Shown here: positions 7,956-16,848 of the stretch, piece after piece | Layout of the letters: each line of letters begins with the position of its first letter | How positions within the stretch are numbered: the stretch's first letter is position 1 | DNA from: Meiothermus sp. | Lineage (GTDB): Bacteria > Deinococcota > Deinococci > Deinococcales > Thermaceae | DNA length: 64,000 bases | NCBI RefSeq assembly: GCF_026004055.1 | Contig: NZ_BPIJ01000001.1 | Location: 620,001-684,000, forward strand | Direction of reading: 5' to 3' | Program-made: the position numbers and the translations under genes | The notes under the pieces: generated by a model | What the model was told of the DNA's origin: nothing | What the model saw: only the letters and a program-made list of their open reading frames with translations | Database searches by the model: none

Positions 7956-8501
7956 TTATTTGGTCAAGGCCACTTTCCGAGCCAAAAGCTGCTCGATGAA
8001 GCCCAGGCTGGCCCTGGCCATCTCCAAGCGCCACAAAAGCGCAACCAGGTGCACGCCCTGGGCGCTTTGGAGCCGGGTCTGCAAGTCTGCCAGAATTTGG
8101 CCAAACACCTTTTCCTGGGCCTCGAGCAGCGGCTTTAGGTCAGAGCCTAAGCGCAACAAAAAAGCAATTTTGAGTCGCAGATCGGAGCGGCCATAGCGCA
8201 GCCGGGTCACCGGGGTTTTTAGCCACTGCAAGGCTGCGTTGCGTCCGCTGGCGGTAGCGCCATACAGCGTGCGGGGCGGCCCGGCCTGGCCTTCCTCCTG
8301 CCGAATGATTGTTATGAACCCCAGGGCCTCGAGGTGCTCCAAAGCCCGGTATACCTGGGTGCGCTGGATACGCCAGATCTCCCCCAGTTCGCCCTCCGGC
8401 GTGAACAAGGCCGCAATCCTAAAACCATGCGAAGGCTGCTCCAGCAAAGCCGCCAAAACCGCCCAGTCGGTGGTCGAGAGCTTGAGGGTGGCTTTTTCCA
8501 C
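7956..8501 (-). CDS. PadR-family transcriptional regulator
   Basis: A 181-residue protein. Residues 8-70 form a winged helix (TDWAVLAALLEQPSHGFRIAAL ... RTQVYRALEHLEALGFI) with the PadR wing (GPPRTLYGATASGRNAALQWL), followed by a helical C-terminal dimerisation domain. PadR proteins are mostly ligand-sensing repressors. It lies upstream of modA on the same strand, with two palindromes in between, so it may control modABC or itself. The start is GTG with a TAGGCT -10 box six bases before it, which points to a leaderless mRNA. Confidence 0.85.
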   Translation of the reverse strand: MEKATLKLSTTDWAVLAALLEQPSHGFRIAALFTPEGELGEIWRIQRTQVYRALEHLEALGFITIIRQEEGQAGPPRTLYGATASGRNAALQWLKTPVTRLRYGRSDLRLKIAFLLRLGSDLKPLLEAQEKVFGQILADLQTRLQSAQGVHLVALLWRLEMARASLGFIEQLLARKVALTK

Positions 8502-8516
8502 CCCATCAGCCTAGCA

Positions 8517-8542
8517 AAAGAGGAGCACCCAACGGTGCTCCT
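8517..8542 (-). terminator. Rho-independent terminator after the downstream cytochrome c gene
   Basis: On the minus strand AGGAGCACC-gttg-GGTGCTCCT is a perfect 9-bp stem followed by CTTTTGC, 15 bases after the cytochrome stop codon. It separates the cytochrome pair from padR-modABC. Confidence 0.75.
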
Positions 8543-8557
8543 CCCGGTGCGTTTGGG

Positions 8558-8998
8558 CTACTTCAGTCCCAGGGCCTTGCGGGCCGTGTTCACCTGGGCT
8601 GGCGTGAGGGTCTTGGCGCGTTGGGCTTTGACCTCGGCTGCGGTAAAGGGCTTCTGACCCGCCGGCAGCTTGTTGCCCCACTGGGTCGAGATATGGTTGA
8701 GCAGGGCGGCAATCTCGGCGTCGCTCAGTTGGCGGTACCCCGGCATCACCCCGTTGTACTTGGCCCCTTTGACGGTAATCTCGCCGCTCATACCCCACAA
8801 CAGTAGCTGGATAAGCCAGGTTCGACCCCCTTTCGCGGCCAGAATCTCGGGAACATGTCCGGCCAAGGGGGGAAAGACCCCTGGTATACCCGCACCCGTG
8901 GGTTGATGGCAACCCTGGCACTGCTGGTACAGGGCGGGGCCACTTTGGGCAAACGCAACAGAAACCATCAGAACAAGCGCGACCAATAGATGCTTCAT
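8558..8998 (-). CDS. Periplasmic monoheme cytochrome c
   Basis: A 146-residue class I cytochrome c. Residues 1-17 are a signal peptide cut before QSGPALYQQ; heme is attached at Cys27-Gln-Gly-Cys30-His31, and NGVMPG supplies the likely Met axial ligand. The C-terminal part (QKPFTAAEVKAQRAKTLTPAQVNTARKALGLK) resembles that of the neighbouring paralogue. AGGAGGAG precedes the ATG. The two genes are tandem duplicates and probably carry electrons between a quinol-oxidising complex and a terminal oxidase or reductase; the partner is not in the window. Confidence 0.9.
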   Translation of the reverse strand: MKHLLVALVLMVSVAFAQSGPALYQQCQGCHQPTGAGIPGVFPPLAGHVPEILAAKGGRTWLIQLLLWGMSGEITVKGAKYNGVMPGYRQLSDAEIAALLNHISTQWGNKLPAGQKPFTAAEVKAQRAKTLTPAQVNTARKALGLK

Positions 8999-9031
8999 AC
9001 AGACTCCTCCTGCGAAGTTTCTGCTACCACA

Positions 9032-9484
9032 CTACGGAAGGTTTATACGTGCGCGGTTGATACCGACTTGCTGGGGGGTTGGCCGGTTCTGCACATTTCG
9101 CGCAGCGTTCACCTCTGCAACAGTGACGGGCCGGTGGTCGCGGGGCAACAGTTTATCGTTGCCCCAGGCGCTTAAAACGTAATTGAGCACGGCTGCGACC
9201 TGCTCGTCGGAAAGCTGGGCAAAAGCCGGCATGACCCCATTGTAGGTACTACCTTTTACCCGAACCGGGCCTTGCATGCCAAAAAGGACGGCATTAATCA
9301 GGTGCGCACGACCCTCGGGGGTTTTGATGAGTTCGGGGGCATGGGCAGCCAGCGGCGGAAAGGCTCCTGGCCTCCCCTGCCCGTTTTCGCCGTGGCAGAA
9401 AGCGCAGTTCTGCTGATAGAGCTGCGGCCCGTTCTGGGCCAGGGCCAGCCCCAAAAGCAGCAGGAAACCAAGGAGCTTCTTCAC
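9032..9484 (-). CDS. Periplasmic monoheme cytochrome c (paralogue)
   Basis: A 150-residue class I cytochrome c starting MKKLLGFLLLLGLALAQ, with heme motif Cys27-Ala-Phe-Cys30-His31 at exactly the same position as in the downstream paralogue and NGVMPAFAQLSDEQVAAVLNYV carrying the Met ligand. The frame is open 16 codons further, but the GTG at 9484 follows a TATACT -10 box by about eight bases, so the message is probably leaderless and starts here with a proper signal peptide. It is first of a two-gene unit with the cytochrome at 8558-8998. Confidence 0.88.
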   Translation of the reverse strand: MKKLLGFLLLLGLALAQNGPQLYQQNCAFCHGENGQGRPGAFPPLAAHAPELIKTPEGRAHLINAVLFGMQGPVRVKGSTYNGVMPAFAQLSDEQVAAVLNYVLSAWGNDKLLPRDHRPVTVAEVNAARNVQNRPTPQQVGINRARINLP

Positions 9485-9589
9485 GTCTCGAGTATAGCCC
9501 CTCAAGCAGCAGCAAAAGTAAGTTTTGCTCACGCGGTGCCCCTTGATTAACCGATGCTAAAGGTCACCTGACCCTAAAGCCCAGCCATT

Positions 9590-11866
9590 CTAAGCCGAAC
9601 GGGCTTTGGGGGCTGATTTGCGCTGCTCGCGTGTTTTGTACCAGACCACCAGCGCCGAGACCACGTAAATGGAGGAGTACGTACCCACAATAAAGCCCAC
9701 AAAAATGGCCAGCGAGAAGTCGCGCAGCACCGGCCCCCCGAGGAACAACAGGGCCAGAATGGGCAGCATGGTCGAGAGCGAGGTCATGAGGGTGCGGGAG
9801 AGGGTCTGGTTGATGGAGGTGTTGACAATGTCGTAGTAGCTACGCCCGCGCATGAGCTTGAGGTTTTCCCGGATTCGGTCGGAGATGATCACCGAGTCGT
9901 TGATGGAAAAACCTACAATGGTGAGCAGAACCGCCACCGTGGGAATGGAAAATTCCAGTCCCAGCAAACTGTACAGCCCGGCCACGATGGCCACATCGTG
10001 CCCTACCGCAATTACGCTAGCCACTCCAAACACCCAGTCGAAGCGGAAGGCTACATAAATCAGGATGAGCGCCAGCCCCACCAGCACCGCAAAAATGGTG
10101 TTACGCCGCAACTCGGCCCCAATGGCTGGGCCTACTGTTTCGGACTGGAGAATGGTCGCTTGCAGACCCTGCTGGAATTTTCTCTCCAGCTCGATGCGCT
10201 TCTCTTCACTTACCTGGCGCACCCGCACCGAGAACTCGTTGCCGTTGATGCTAGAAAGCGAGGTGATGACGGACTCTGCCCCACGCACTTCGGCAATACC
10301 GGCATTGTCGAGAAAGCTGCGAATTTGGTCGGCCCGGGTGCTATCGGGTACGCGGATGGTAAAAGCCGTACCCCCGGTGAAGTCAATACCGAAGTTGAAG
10401 CCCTTGACAAACACAATGACGCTTGCGATTAAGGCTAGGGTCAGCGAAGCTGCCGTCACGTAGCGGGAGATGCTCAGGAAGTCGATTTTGGTGCCCCAAA
10501 GCCAGTAAGGAGGCTTAACTTCACGGCGGTCACCGATGGTTTCCAAAAGCCAGCGGCTAAAGACCAGGTTGGAGAAGACCGAGGTCACCACCCCCAGCGC
10601 CAGCATCACGGCAAAGCCCCGCACCGGCCCGGTGCTGTATTGGTACAGTGCCGCAGCAGCCAACAGGTGGCACATGTTGACGTCCAGGATGGTGATGATG
10701 GAGTGGGAGAAGCCACCTGGAATGGCCTGGCGGAACTTCTTTCCCATTTTGAGCTCTTCCTTGATGCGCTCGAAGGACAGCACGTTGCCGTCTACTGCAG
10801 CACCCAGGGTCAGAATAAGACCGGCAATACCCGGTAGGGTTAGGGTAGCTCCCAGCAAAGAGATGGAGGCTAACAACAAGATGGCGGTATATACCAGGCC
10901 CAGCGCAGCAACCAACCCCATCCAGAAGCCGTAGTAGGCGAAGATCAGGGCAAAAAGCAAGATCGTACCGATAATCCCGGCTTGAATACCTGCATTGATG
11001 GCATCCTGGCCCAAGGTAGGGCCAATGGCACGGGTCTCGGCCACCTCCAGCTTGACCGGAAGCGAGCCCGAGCGCAGCACCAGGGCGATATCGGAGGCTT
11101 CCTGCACACCCGAGAGGCCCTCGATCACGGCCCGCCCACCGGCGATGGCCTGGCGGATATTGGGGGCGGTATACACTTTGTCGTCGAGCACCACCGCGAG
11201 TTGTCGGCCCACATTGGCCCGGGTGGCCTCTTCAAATTTTTTAGCCCCTTCGGGGGTGAACTCCATATCGACCTGGGGCCTTCCGAACTGGTCGAAGGAG
11301 GCATTGGCGGTGCGTAGGTCGGCCCCAGTCAGGAGGGGTGGGCCTAAGTCTTCCAGCTTGTAGAGGCTTTTCTCGAGTTCGGCCCGCCGGGCTGCCAGAG
11401 CGGCTCCGCTCAGGCCGGAGTTGCGCAGTTGCTCGTTGATCTGGGCCACCGTGATACCGGTAGCGCCCTGGTTTACGATGCGGAACTCGAGCCTGGCAGT
11501 CTGGCCAATCAGGCCCAACGCCCGCTCTTGCTGATCCTGTTTCAAACCCGGCAACTCGACGATAATCCGGTCGTTGCCCTGCACCTGCACCAGGGGTTCG
11601 GCCACGCCAATGGCATTGACCCGGTTCTCGATTACGGTACGGGCCACGTCTAGCTCGGTTTTGGCCACCGCCGGGTCGGGGTTGGGGTTGGTCACCCTAA
11701 GGGTAATGCGCAACCCCCCCTGCAGGTCGAGGCCCAGGCGAATCAGGCCGTCGCGCGGTAGCAGAGGGTTTTGCGGATTGCGGGCTTCCCAAGGACGGAA
11801 AAGCCCTACCAGGGCTGCCAAAAGCAGCCCGACTAAAAAAACAGCTTTCCACAAACGGTTGGTCAT
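9590..11866 (-). CDS. secDF: Fused protein translocase subunit SecDF
   Basis: A 758-residue fusion of SecD and SecF, as in Thermus. The SecD half has the first membrane helix, GLDLQGGLRI, a large periplasmic P1 domain (about 35-270), then helices with LTLGAAVDGNVLSFERIKEEL, whose Asp is needed for proton-driven movement. The SecF half (from about 455) has FNFGIDFTGGTAF, a smaller periplasmic domain, and the helices RFDWVFGVASVIAVGHDVAI and TIVGFSINDSVIISDRIREN. The protein uses the proton gradient to pull secreted polypeptides from SecYEG. The ATG follows GGAACCCAT, a weak ribosome site. Confidence 0.96.
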   Translation of the reverse strand: MTNRLWKAVFLVGLLLAALVGLFRPWEARNPQNPLLPRDGLIRLGLDLQGGLRITLRVTNPNPDPAVAKTELDVARTVIENRVNAIGVAEPLVQVQGNDRIIVELPGLKQDQQERALGLIGQTARLEFRIVNQGATGITVAQINEQLRNSGLSGAALAARRAELEKSLYKLEDLGPPLLTGADLRTANASFDQFGRPQVDMEFTPEGAKKFEEATRANVGRQLAVVLDDKVYTAPNIRQAIAGGRAVIEGLSGVQEASDIALVLRSGSLPVKLEVAETRAIGPTLGQDAINAGIQAGIIGTILLFALIFAYYGFWMGLVAALGLVYTAILLLASISLLGATLTLPGIAGLILTLGAAVDGNVLSFERIKEELKMGKKFRQAIPGGFSHSIITILDVNMCHLLAAAALYQYSTGPVRGFAVMLALGVVTSVFSNLVFSRWLLETIGDRREVKPPYWLWGTKIDFLSISRYVTAASLTLALIASVIVFVKGFNFGIDFTGGTAFTIRVPDSTRADQIRSFLDNAGIAEVRGAESVITSLSSINGNEFSVRVRQVSEEKRIELERKFQQGLQATILQSETVGPAIGAELRRNTIFAVLVGLALILIYVAFRFDWVFGVASVIAVGHDVAIVAGLYSLLGLEFSIPTVAVLLTIVGFSINDSVIISDRIRENLKLMRGRSYYDIVNTSINQTLSRTLMTSLSTMLPILALLFLGGPVLRDFSLAIFVGFIVGTYSSIYVVSALVVWYKTREQRKSAPKARSA

Positions 11867-12029
11867 ATGGGTTCCTAATCAGGGGTCGAGGGCTGGGTAG
11901 CCTCGAGGGTCAGGTTCAGAAGCCTGGTATCAGATATTTTTGCCCATAGATCATCGGCTTTGTAAGGCTAAAGGCCTTTTGTTTTTGGCTATGGGCTCTA
12001 TGCACCGCTTACCGATAAAGGCCTAGACG

Positions 12030-12350
12030 TTAGCCACCATCGGATTGTAGACGAGCGTACACCAGGTAGAGTCGCCGATGGGAGACTGGGTTTGAATACA
12101 GCGGGATTTGCAAAAGAATTGAAGCAAGGCCGTGGCAGGTTGTTAGCCCAAGAGCTACGGCCATCAGACCGGCACCCAGGGAGCTAAGCTTGGTTTTGGC
12201 CTCGAGCAGGGGTTGCGGCAGCGGAACCGCAGTCCAGCCCTGGCCAAACCCGCTTCCAGCCTTGGCCTTGCCGGGCGACCAGAACAGCCCCGGCCCCATG
12301 GCCATGAGGGCCAGGGTCACAAGAACAGTCCAGCGTTGCCAGTGGCTCAT
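12030..12350 (-). CDS. Small membrane protein of unknown function
   Basis: A 106-residue frame with a plausible N-terminal membrane or signal segment (WTVLVTLALMAMGPGLFW) and a second hydrophobic segment near 55-75 (LSSLGAGLMAVALGLTTCHGL). The first 65 codons use the GC-ending codons and the CTCGAG of this genome; the last 35 are less typical, so the end might be frameshifted or a shorter gene may be real. A -10 like TATAGA lies about 17 bases before the ATG. I recognise no family. It lies alone between secDF and infB. Confidence 0.45.
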   Translation of the reverse strand: MSHWQRWTVLVTLALMAMGPGLFWSPGKAKAGSGFGQGWTAVPLPQPLLEAKTKLSSLGAGLMAVALGLTTCHGLASILLQIPLYSNPVSHRRLYLVYARLQSDGG

Positions 12351-12527
12351 AAAAGCAGCCAGATTACTCTATACCCTCACCCAGGGTTTGACCAGTTGAG
12401 GCCGCAGGCCAAGAAACCTTTGCAGTCAACCCCTTGACGCTAAAACCCTGGGGATACCACGCCAATGATGGAGCCGGGGCAAAAACGATTGGGCTTCGTC
12501 GGTTCACAACAAAGATTCCCGGCCGCT

Positions 12528-14261
12528 CTAATCTGTGGCCACCTCAACCTGCTGGCTGGCCTCGAGCACATCCCCCTCCTGAAAATCGGTAAAGCCCTCG
12601 AGTAAAATTCCGCACTCGAAACCCTGGGTTACCTCGCGCACATCATCCTTGAGGCGCTTGAGGCCCTCGATCTTGCCTTTCCATATTTCCTTGCCCTTGC
12701 GCAACACCCGGATATCGGCGTTGCGGGTGATCTTGCCCGAGGTCACCATACAACCCGCAATAGTGCCGCGCGAAAGCTTGAAGATGGCCCGCACTTCGGC
12801 AGTGCCCAGGATCTCTTCTTTGAACACCGGCTCCCGTTGCCCCTTGACCATCTTGCGAATCTCGTCGATCAGCTCGTAGATGACCCGGAAGGTTTGCAGC
12901 GGTACTCCCTTTTGTTCGGCCATCTTCTTGACCGAGCCGCTGGGGTTGACATTGAAGGAAAGGATGGCCCCGTGGGCCGTTGAAGCCAACAATACATCCG
13001 ACTCGCTGGGGGCACCTACGGCAGCCAGCAGCACGCTGATCTTGACCTCTTCGGAGGATTCTTTGGCCAGGATGTTCTGAATGGCCTCCAAAGAGCCCTG
13101 GGTGTCGGCCCGCAGAATCAGGTTGATCTCTTTTTGTTCACCTTCCTGCATGGAGCGCATCAGGTCGGCCAGGTTACGGGCCCGGTGTAGCTCAGCGGTG
13201 ACCTGCTGGGCCTTGCGCTCTTCGATGCGTTCCTCGGTGATCTCCTTGGCCGCGACCTGGTCGGGCACCCAGGTAAAGGTGTCCCCGGCCACCGGTAGCT
13301 CCGAAAAGCCCAGCACCTGTACCGCACTGCCCGGGCCAGCCTCGCTACGCCGGTGGCCCTCGGCGTCGGACATGGCCTTGATCTTGCCCCAGTGCTCGCC
13401 GGCTACCACGTAGTCGCCAATCTTGAGGGTGCCTTGCTGCACCAGCAAACTCACCAACACCCCGGCTTGCTTGTCCACTCGAGCCTCCAGGATCACCCCC
13501 TGGGCCTCGGCCTTGGGGTCGGCCCGTAAGTCCTCAAGCTCGGCCAACAGCAGAATGGTCTCGAGCAGCTCCGGAATGCCCTGGCCGGTCTTGGCCGAGA
13601 TGGGCAGCACCTCCACGTCTCCCCCATAGGCCACCGGCACCAGACCAAGCTGCATCAAGTCCTGGTAAACCTTGTTGATGTCGGCACCCGGTAGATCCAT
13701 CTTGTTGGCAGCAAAGATGATCTTGGCCCCGGAAGCCTTGGCATGCGCGATGGCCTCCTTGGTCTGGGGCATAACCCCCTCGGTGGCTGCAACCACGATC
13801 ACGGCAATATCGGCTACCTTGGCCCCGCGTTGCCGGATGGTGGTAAAGGCTTCGTGGCCGGGGGTGTCGATGAAGACCACCGTACCGCCCTCGGCACCAT
13901 CGCGAGGGGCGGTTTTGACTTCGAAGGCCCCCACGTGCTGGGTTATCCCCCCGGCTTCTTTCTCGGCAATGCGGCTCTTGCGCAGGTAGTCCAGCAAGCT
14001 GGTCTTGCCGTGATCCACGTGGCCCATAATCACCACCACCGGGGGGCGGTGGGGAATGGACTTGCGAGCCTCCTCGGCTTTGCGGGCGGCTTCAGCCACC
14101 CTTTGCTCACCGATCAGCTCCTTGACCGCGAGGGCGGTGTCTTCCTCGAGGGTGCTGGCATGGGACTTATAGGACACCCCCATCTCGTCCAGGATTTTTA
14201 GCAGCTCGTCGTTGGTCATGCCGAGTTCTTTAGCGAGCTGATAGATTCTGATTTTTGCCAT
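12528..14261 (-). CDS. infB: Translation initiation factor IF-2
   Basis: A 577-residue IF-2 with the short N-terminus typical of Thermaceae. Residues 1-50 form the IF2_N domain ([25 protein letters not shown]); the GTPase domain has GHVDHGKT at 80-87, DTPGHEAF and NKMD; domains II, III and C2 follow, with C2 binding fMet of the initiator tRNA. AGGAGG lies before the ATG. It is the last gene of the rimP-nusA-ylxR-infB operon, as in most bacteria. Confidence 0.97.
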   Translation of the reverse strand: MAKIRIYQLAKELGMTNDELLKILDEMGVSYKSHASTLEEDTALAVKELIGEQRVAEAARKAEEARKSIPHRPPVVVIMGHVDHGKTSLLDYLRKSRIAEKEAGGITQHVGAFEVKTAPRDGAEGGTVVFIDTPGHEAFTTIRQRGAKVADIAVIVVAATEGVMPQTKEAIAHAKASGAKIIFAANKMDLPGADINKVYQDLMQLGLVPVAYGGDVEVLPISAKTGQGIPELLETILLLAELEDLRADPKAEAQGVILEARVDKQAGVLVSLLVQQGTLKIGDYVVAGEHWGKIKAMSDAEGHRRSEAGPGSAVQVLGFSELPVAGDTFTWVPDQVAAKEITEERIEERKAQQVTAELHRARNLADLMRSMQEGEQKEINLILRADTQGSLEAIQNILAKESSEEVKISVLLAAVGAPSESDVLLASTAHGAILSFNVNPSGSVKKMAEQKGVPLQTFRVIYELIDEIRKMVKGQREPVFKEEILGTAEVRAIFKLSRGTIAGCMVTSGKITRNADIRVLRKGKEIWKGKIEGLKRLKDDVREVTQGFECGILLEGFTDFQEGDVLEASQQVEVATD

Positions 14262-14290
14262 CTTGGCCTCCTATTTATTTGTCGTAGGTC

Positions 14291-14581
14291 TCAGGTCGAG
14301 GGTTTACCGACCTCAGGATTCTGGCTTTGACCGCCGCCCAGAACGATGAGCAATGCCTGCGAAAGCTCCTTGGCTTTCGCCCCGGCAAAGCGACGCAACT
14401 TTTTCTCGGCCCAGCACTCGGGTTTGTCGGGGCACACATATGCCCCACGCCCGGGTTTGCGCCCGGTGGGGTCTAGGACGGGGCCCGCCTCGGTCAGCAC
14501 GATCCGCAACAGTTCCCGCTTGGGTCTGCGTGTTCGGCAGGCCACACACTGGCGAATAGGAACATGTTTGCTTGCCGACAT
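14291..14581 (-). CDS. ylxR: YlxR-family RNA-binding protein
   Basis: A 96-residue DUF448 protein. It has the family motifs [19 protein letters not shown] near the N-terminus and [18 protein letters not shown] in the middle, which build a small fold with a conserved basic patch. YlxR has been linked to RNase P and nucleoid functions in other bacteria. Its place between nusA and infB is the standard one. Confidence 0.93.
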   Translation of the reverse strand: MSASKHVPIRQCVACRTRRPKRELLRIVLTEAGPVLDPTGRKPGRGAYVCPDKPECWAEKKLRRFAGAKAKELSQALLIVLGGGQSQNPEVGKPST

Positions 14582-14596
14582 CTTACCCCATGCCGC

Positions 14597-15775
14597 CTAT
14601 TCACCATCTTTGAATAGGCTCTCGAAGCGGCTCTTGGCATCCTGTGAGACTGTGAGCCCTTCTTCCTTCTCGGCGGCTTTGAGCATGGCCGCGTCGAGGT
14701 CGGTGATCTCCTCGGCCTCTTCGAAGTCAATTTCGTAGCCGGTGAGTTTGGAGGCCAGCCGCACGTTCTGGCCGGCCTTGCCGATGGCCAGCGAGTGCTG
14801 ATCTTTGGCCACCACCACTTTGGCACGGTTTTTGCCGTCTTCGCCAGTTTCGATGGTGATTTCACCCACGGTAGCCGGCGAAAGGGCGTTGCGGATGAAC
14901 TCCTTGGGGTTGGGGCTCCACTGGATAATATCCACCCGCTCGCGTCCGAGCTCGGCCGACACCGCCTGGATGCGCTGGCCCTTGTGCCCAATGCAAGCCC
15001 CAATGGGATCGACGTTGGGGTTGTTGCTCACTACGGCCACCTTGGAGCGACTGCCAGGCTCGCGGGCGATGGCTTTGATTTCCACAATGCCTTCGGCAAT
15101 CTCGGGCACTTCCTGGCGCAGCAGGTAACGCAAAAGCTCTTCGTGGGCGCGGGAAACCACCAGGCTGGGGCCTTTGGCCGAGCGTTGAACCTGCTTCAAG
15201 TAGACCTTAATCCGCTGGCCGGGGTGGTAGCGCTCGGTAGGGATCTGCTCTTTTGGGGGCATCAGGGCCTCGCCCCGGCCCAGCTCCACGTACACGTTGC
15301 CCCGGTTGTCTACGCGGGCCACGCTACCGGTTACCACCTCGCCCTCTTTGTCTTTGTATTCGTTGTGGACGCGGGTGCGCTCAGCTTCCTTGAGGCGCTG
15401 GGTAAGCACCTGCTTGGCAATCTGCACCGCAATACGGCTGAACTCCTCGGGGTCTACCGGGAACTCCATCTCCTCGCCTACGGCCACCTCGGGGTCGTAT
15501 TTTTGGGCGGTGGCCAGGTCGATTTCCTTGTCGGGGTCTTCAACAGTCTCCACCACCCGCTTGATTTCCAGCACCTCGAGGCTCCCCTCCTGAGGGTCTA
15601 GGTGTACTTCCACTATGGGGCCTTTGCCTTCTTCCTCCACGTCCTTCTGGCGAAATCCCTTCTGCCGCAGGTAGGCCAACCGCAGGGCCTCCTCAAAGTT
15701 GGAGATCAGCTCATCGGCGGTAACCCCGCGCTCGAGGGCGACCTGGGAAAGGGCGTCTACAAAATCTTTGTTCAC
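14597..15775 (-). CDS. nusA: Transcription termination/antitermination factor NusA
   Basis: A 392-residue NusA with the RNA-polymerase-binding N-terminal domain (about 1-125, [19 protein letters not shown]), an S1 domain ([28 protein letters not shown]), and two KH domains with [23 protein letters not shown] and [18 protein letters not shown]. It controls pausing and termination and works with NusG and ribosomal proteins. The frame is open 13 codons further up, but GTG at 15775 is preceded by AGGAGGAAC and gives the family start; it lies 17 bases after rimP. Confidence 0.95.
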   Translation of the reverse strand: MNKDFVDALSQVALERGVTADELISNFEEALRLAYLRQKGFRQKDVEEEGKGPIVEVHLDPQEGSLEVLEIKRVVETVEDPDKEIDLATAQKYDPEVAVGEEMEFPVDPEEFSRIAVQIAKQVLTQRLKEAERTRVHNEYKDKEGEVVTGSVARVDNRGNVYVELGRGEALMPPKEQIPTERYHPGQRIKVYLKQVQRSAKGPSLVVSRAHEELLRYLLRQEVPEIAEGIVEIKAIAREPGSRSKVAVVSNNPNVDPIGACIGHKGQRIQAVSAELGRERVDIIQWSPNPKEFIRNALSPATVGEITIETGEDGKNRAKVVVAKDQHSLAIGKAGQNVRLASKLTGYEIDFEEAEEITDLDAAMLKAAEKEEGLTVSQDAKSRFESLFKDGE

Positions 15776-15792
15776 AGTGTTCCTCCTATTTA

Positions 15793-16272
15793 TTACCTGG
15801 GTTTGTCCGGCCACTCGGCCAGGTTGGCTTTGAAGCTGCCCAGCCTGAGGGTACGGGTCTCGTCCTTATCGAGCAAAAACGTCACTTCATCGCCTTTCAC
15901 CGGCCCTACCCGCCCGGTAAAGTTGCCTTCGGCGCTACGTACCCGAACCTTCAGGCCCACAAAGCGCTCAAAGTGTCGGGCGGTGAAGAGAGGGCGTTCG
16001 GCGCCGGGCGACTCGACCTGCAACAGATAATGCGGAGGCAGCAGGGCCTCGAGGCCATCCAGTCGGGCAGAAAGGGCCCGACCGGCCCGCTCCAGATCCG
16101 CGACCGAGATGGGCACTTCGTCCTTGCGCTCGACCCGAACCAGCAACACCGGGTTTTTGCCGCGCTTGAAGCTGACCTCGAGTATTTCGTAGCCAAGAGG
16201 CGACAGTACCTCTTCAGCCAGCCGATCCCAGTGGGGTTTTTCGCTCGGCTCTGTCTGAATATCTGGCTCCAC
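15793..16272 (-). CDS. rimP: Ribosome maturation factor RimP
   Basis: A 159-residue RimP needed for 30S subunit assembly. The N-terminal alpha/beta domain (VLSPLGYEILEVSFKRGK...LLVRVERKD..ISVADLERAGRALSARLD) and YLLQVESPGAERPLFTARHFERFVG are family hallmarks, followed by an SH3-like C-terminal domain. The GTG at 16272 is chosen because GGAAGGAGGTG stands directly before it; an ATG further upstream would read through a leader hairpin. First gene of the nusA-infB operon. Confidence 0.92.
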   Translation of the reverse strand: MEPDIQTEPSEKPHWDRLAEEVLSPLGYEILEVSFKRGKNPVLLVRVERKDEVPISVADLERAGRALSARLDGLEALLPPHYLLQVESPGAERPLFTARHFERFVGLKVRVRSAEGNFTGRVGPVKGDEVTFLLDKDETRTLRLGSFKANLAEWPDKPR

Positions 16273-16298
16273 GCCTTCACCTCCTTCCCAAGAAAGAA

Positions 16299-16319
16299 GG
16301 GTGGGTTTACCACCCACCC
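16299..16319 (-). promoter_or_regulatory. Leader hairpin upstream of rimP
   Basis: GGGTGGG and CCCACCC form a 7-bp G+C stem around a 7-base loop in the 5' leader of the rimP operon, shortly before the strong ribosome site. It could affect ribosome access or early transcription; no U-tract follows. Confidence 0.4.
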
Positions 16320-16352
16320 CCATCGGAATCCCGGGAGTTACTATCGAGTTAA

Positions 16353-16381
16353 TTTATATCACCGTTTGATGAGAGGGTAAA
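16353..16381 (-). promoter_or_regulatory. Promoter of the rimP-nusA-ylxR-infB operon
   Basis: On the minus strand TTTACC (16376-16381) and TATAAA (16353-16358) are spaced by 17 bases. The transcript would have a leader of about 75 bases. Upstream to 16606 I see no gene, only a short inverted repeat CTACAGC/GCTGTAG at 16508-16528. Confidence 0.65.
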
Positions 16382-16606
16382 GTGAGGCAGGTTGCGCTTC
16401 TCGAATCTTGGTATCCGTGGGCTTGGTTTTCCCTCATCTAGCCTACTTGTTCGCTGTCATCGCGGTTTCCACCAAAAGGGCCCACGCGGTGGCTCGTATT
16501 GTAGTCCCTACAGCAAAAACCGCTGTAGAGACTATTCGTGGGAACCGCTCTCACAAGATTTGAGATGCCAAGCCAAATTCAAGAGATGAAAATATAAACC
16601 GGTTGA

Positions 16607-16631
16607 GAAAAAAAGCCCCCTTGCGGGGGCT
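16607..16631 (-). terminator. Rho-independent terminator after tRNA-Leu
   Basis: Minus strand AGCCCCC-gcaa-GGGGGCT followed by seven T residues, directly after the tRNA CCA end. Confidence 0.9.
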
Positions 16632-16634
16632 GGG

Positions 16635-16721
16635 TGGTGCCGGGAACAGGACTTGAACCTGCACACCCTTGCGGGCGCATGACCCTGAATCATGTGCGTC
16701 TACCAATTCCGCCATCCCGGC
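16635..16721 (-). tRNA. tRNA-Leu, anticodon CAG
   Basis: An 87-nucleotide cloverleaf including an encoded CCA. Acceptor strands GCCGGGA and TCCCGGC pair; the D-arm is GCGGAATTGGTAGACGC; the anticodon stem CATGA/TCATG encloses TTCAGGG, giving anticodon CAG; a long class II variable arm (CGCCCGCAAGGGTGT) and TTCAAGT in the T-loop follow. All mark a leucine tRNA reading CUG, the commonest Leu codon here. Confidence 0.97.
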
Positions 16722-16829
16722 TCAGGGCAAGCAAAATAGTAGCTAGTTTAGAACGCTTCGTCAAGAGGTACTGCTTGGTAATGAACTGGGCAGGGGGCCA
16801 GAGGCTTGCGGTTGCCGCTGGCGGCCCCA

Positions 16830-16841
16830 AACGTTTACACT
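16830..16841 (+). promoter_or_regulatory. Leaderless promoter of the potABCD operon (-10 region)
   Basis: TTGCCG near 16812-16817 and TACACT at 16836-16841 are 18 bases apart; the GTG of potA begins seven bases after the -10 box, where transcription should start. No Shine-Dalgarno sequence precedes this GTG. Confidence 0.6.
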
Positions 16842-16848
16842 CTGCCCT

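Noticed and set aside
11941-11975. Terminator-like AAGGCtaaaGGCCTTTTGTTTTT on the plus strand near secDF
   Set aside because: No plus-strand gene lies upstream, the stem is short, and flanking genes are on the minus strand.
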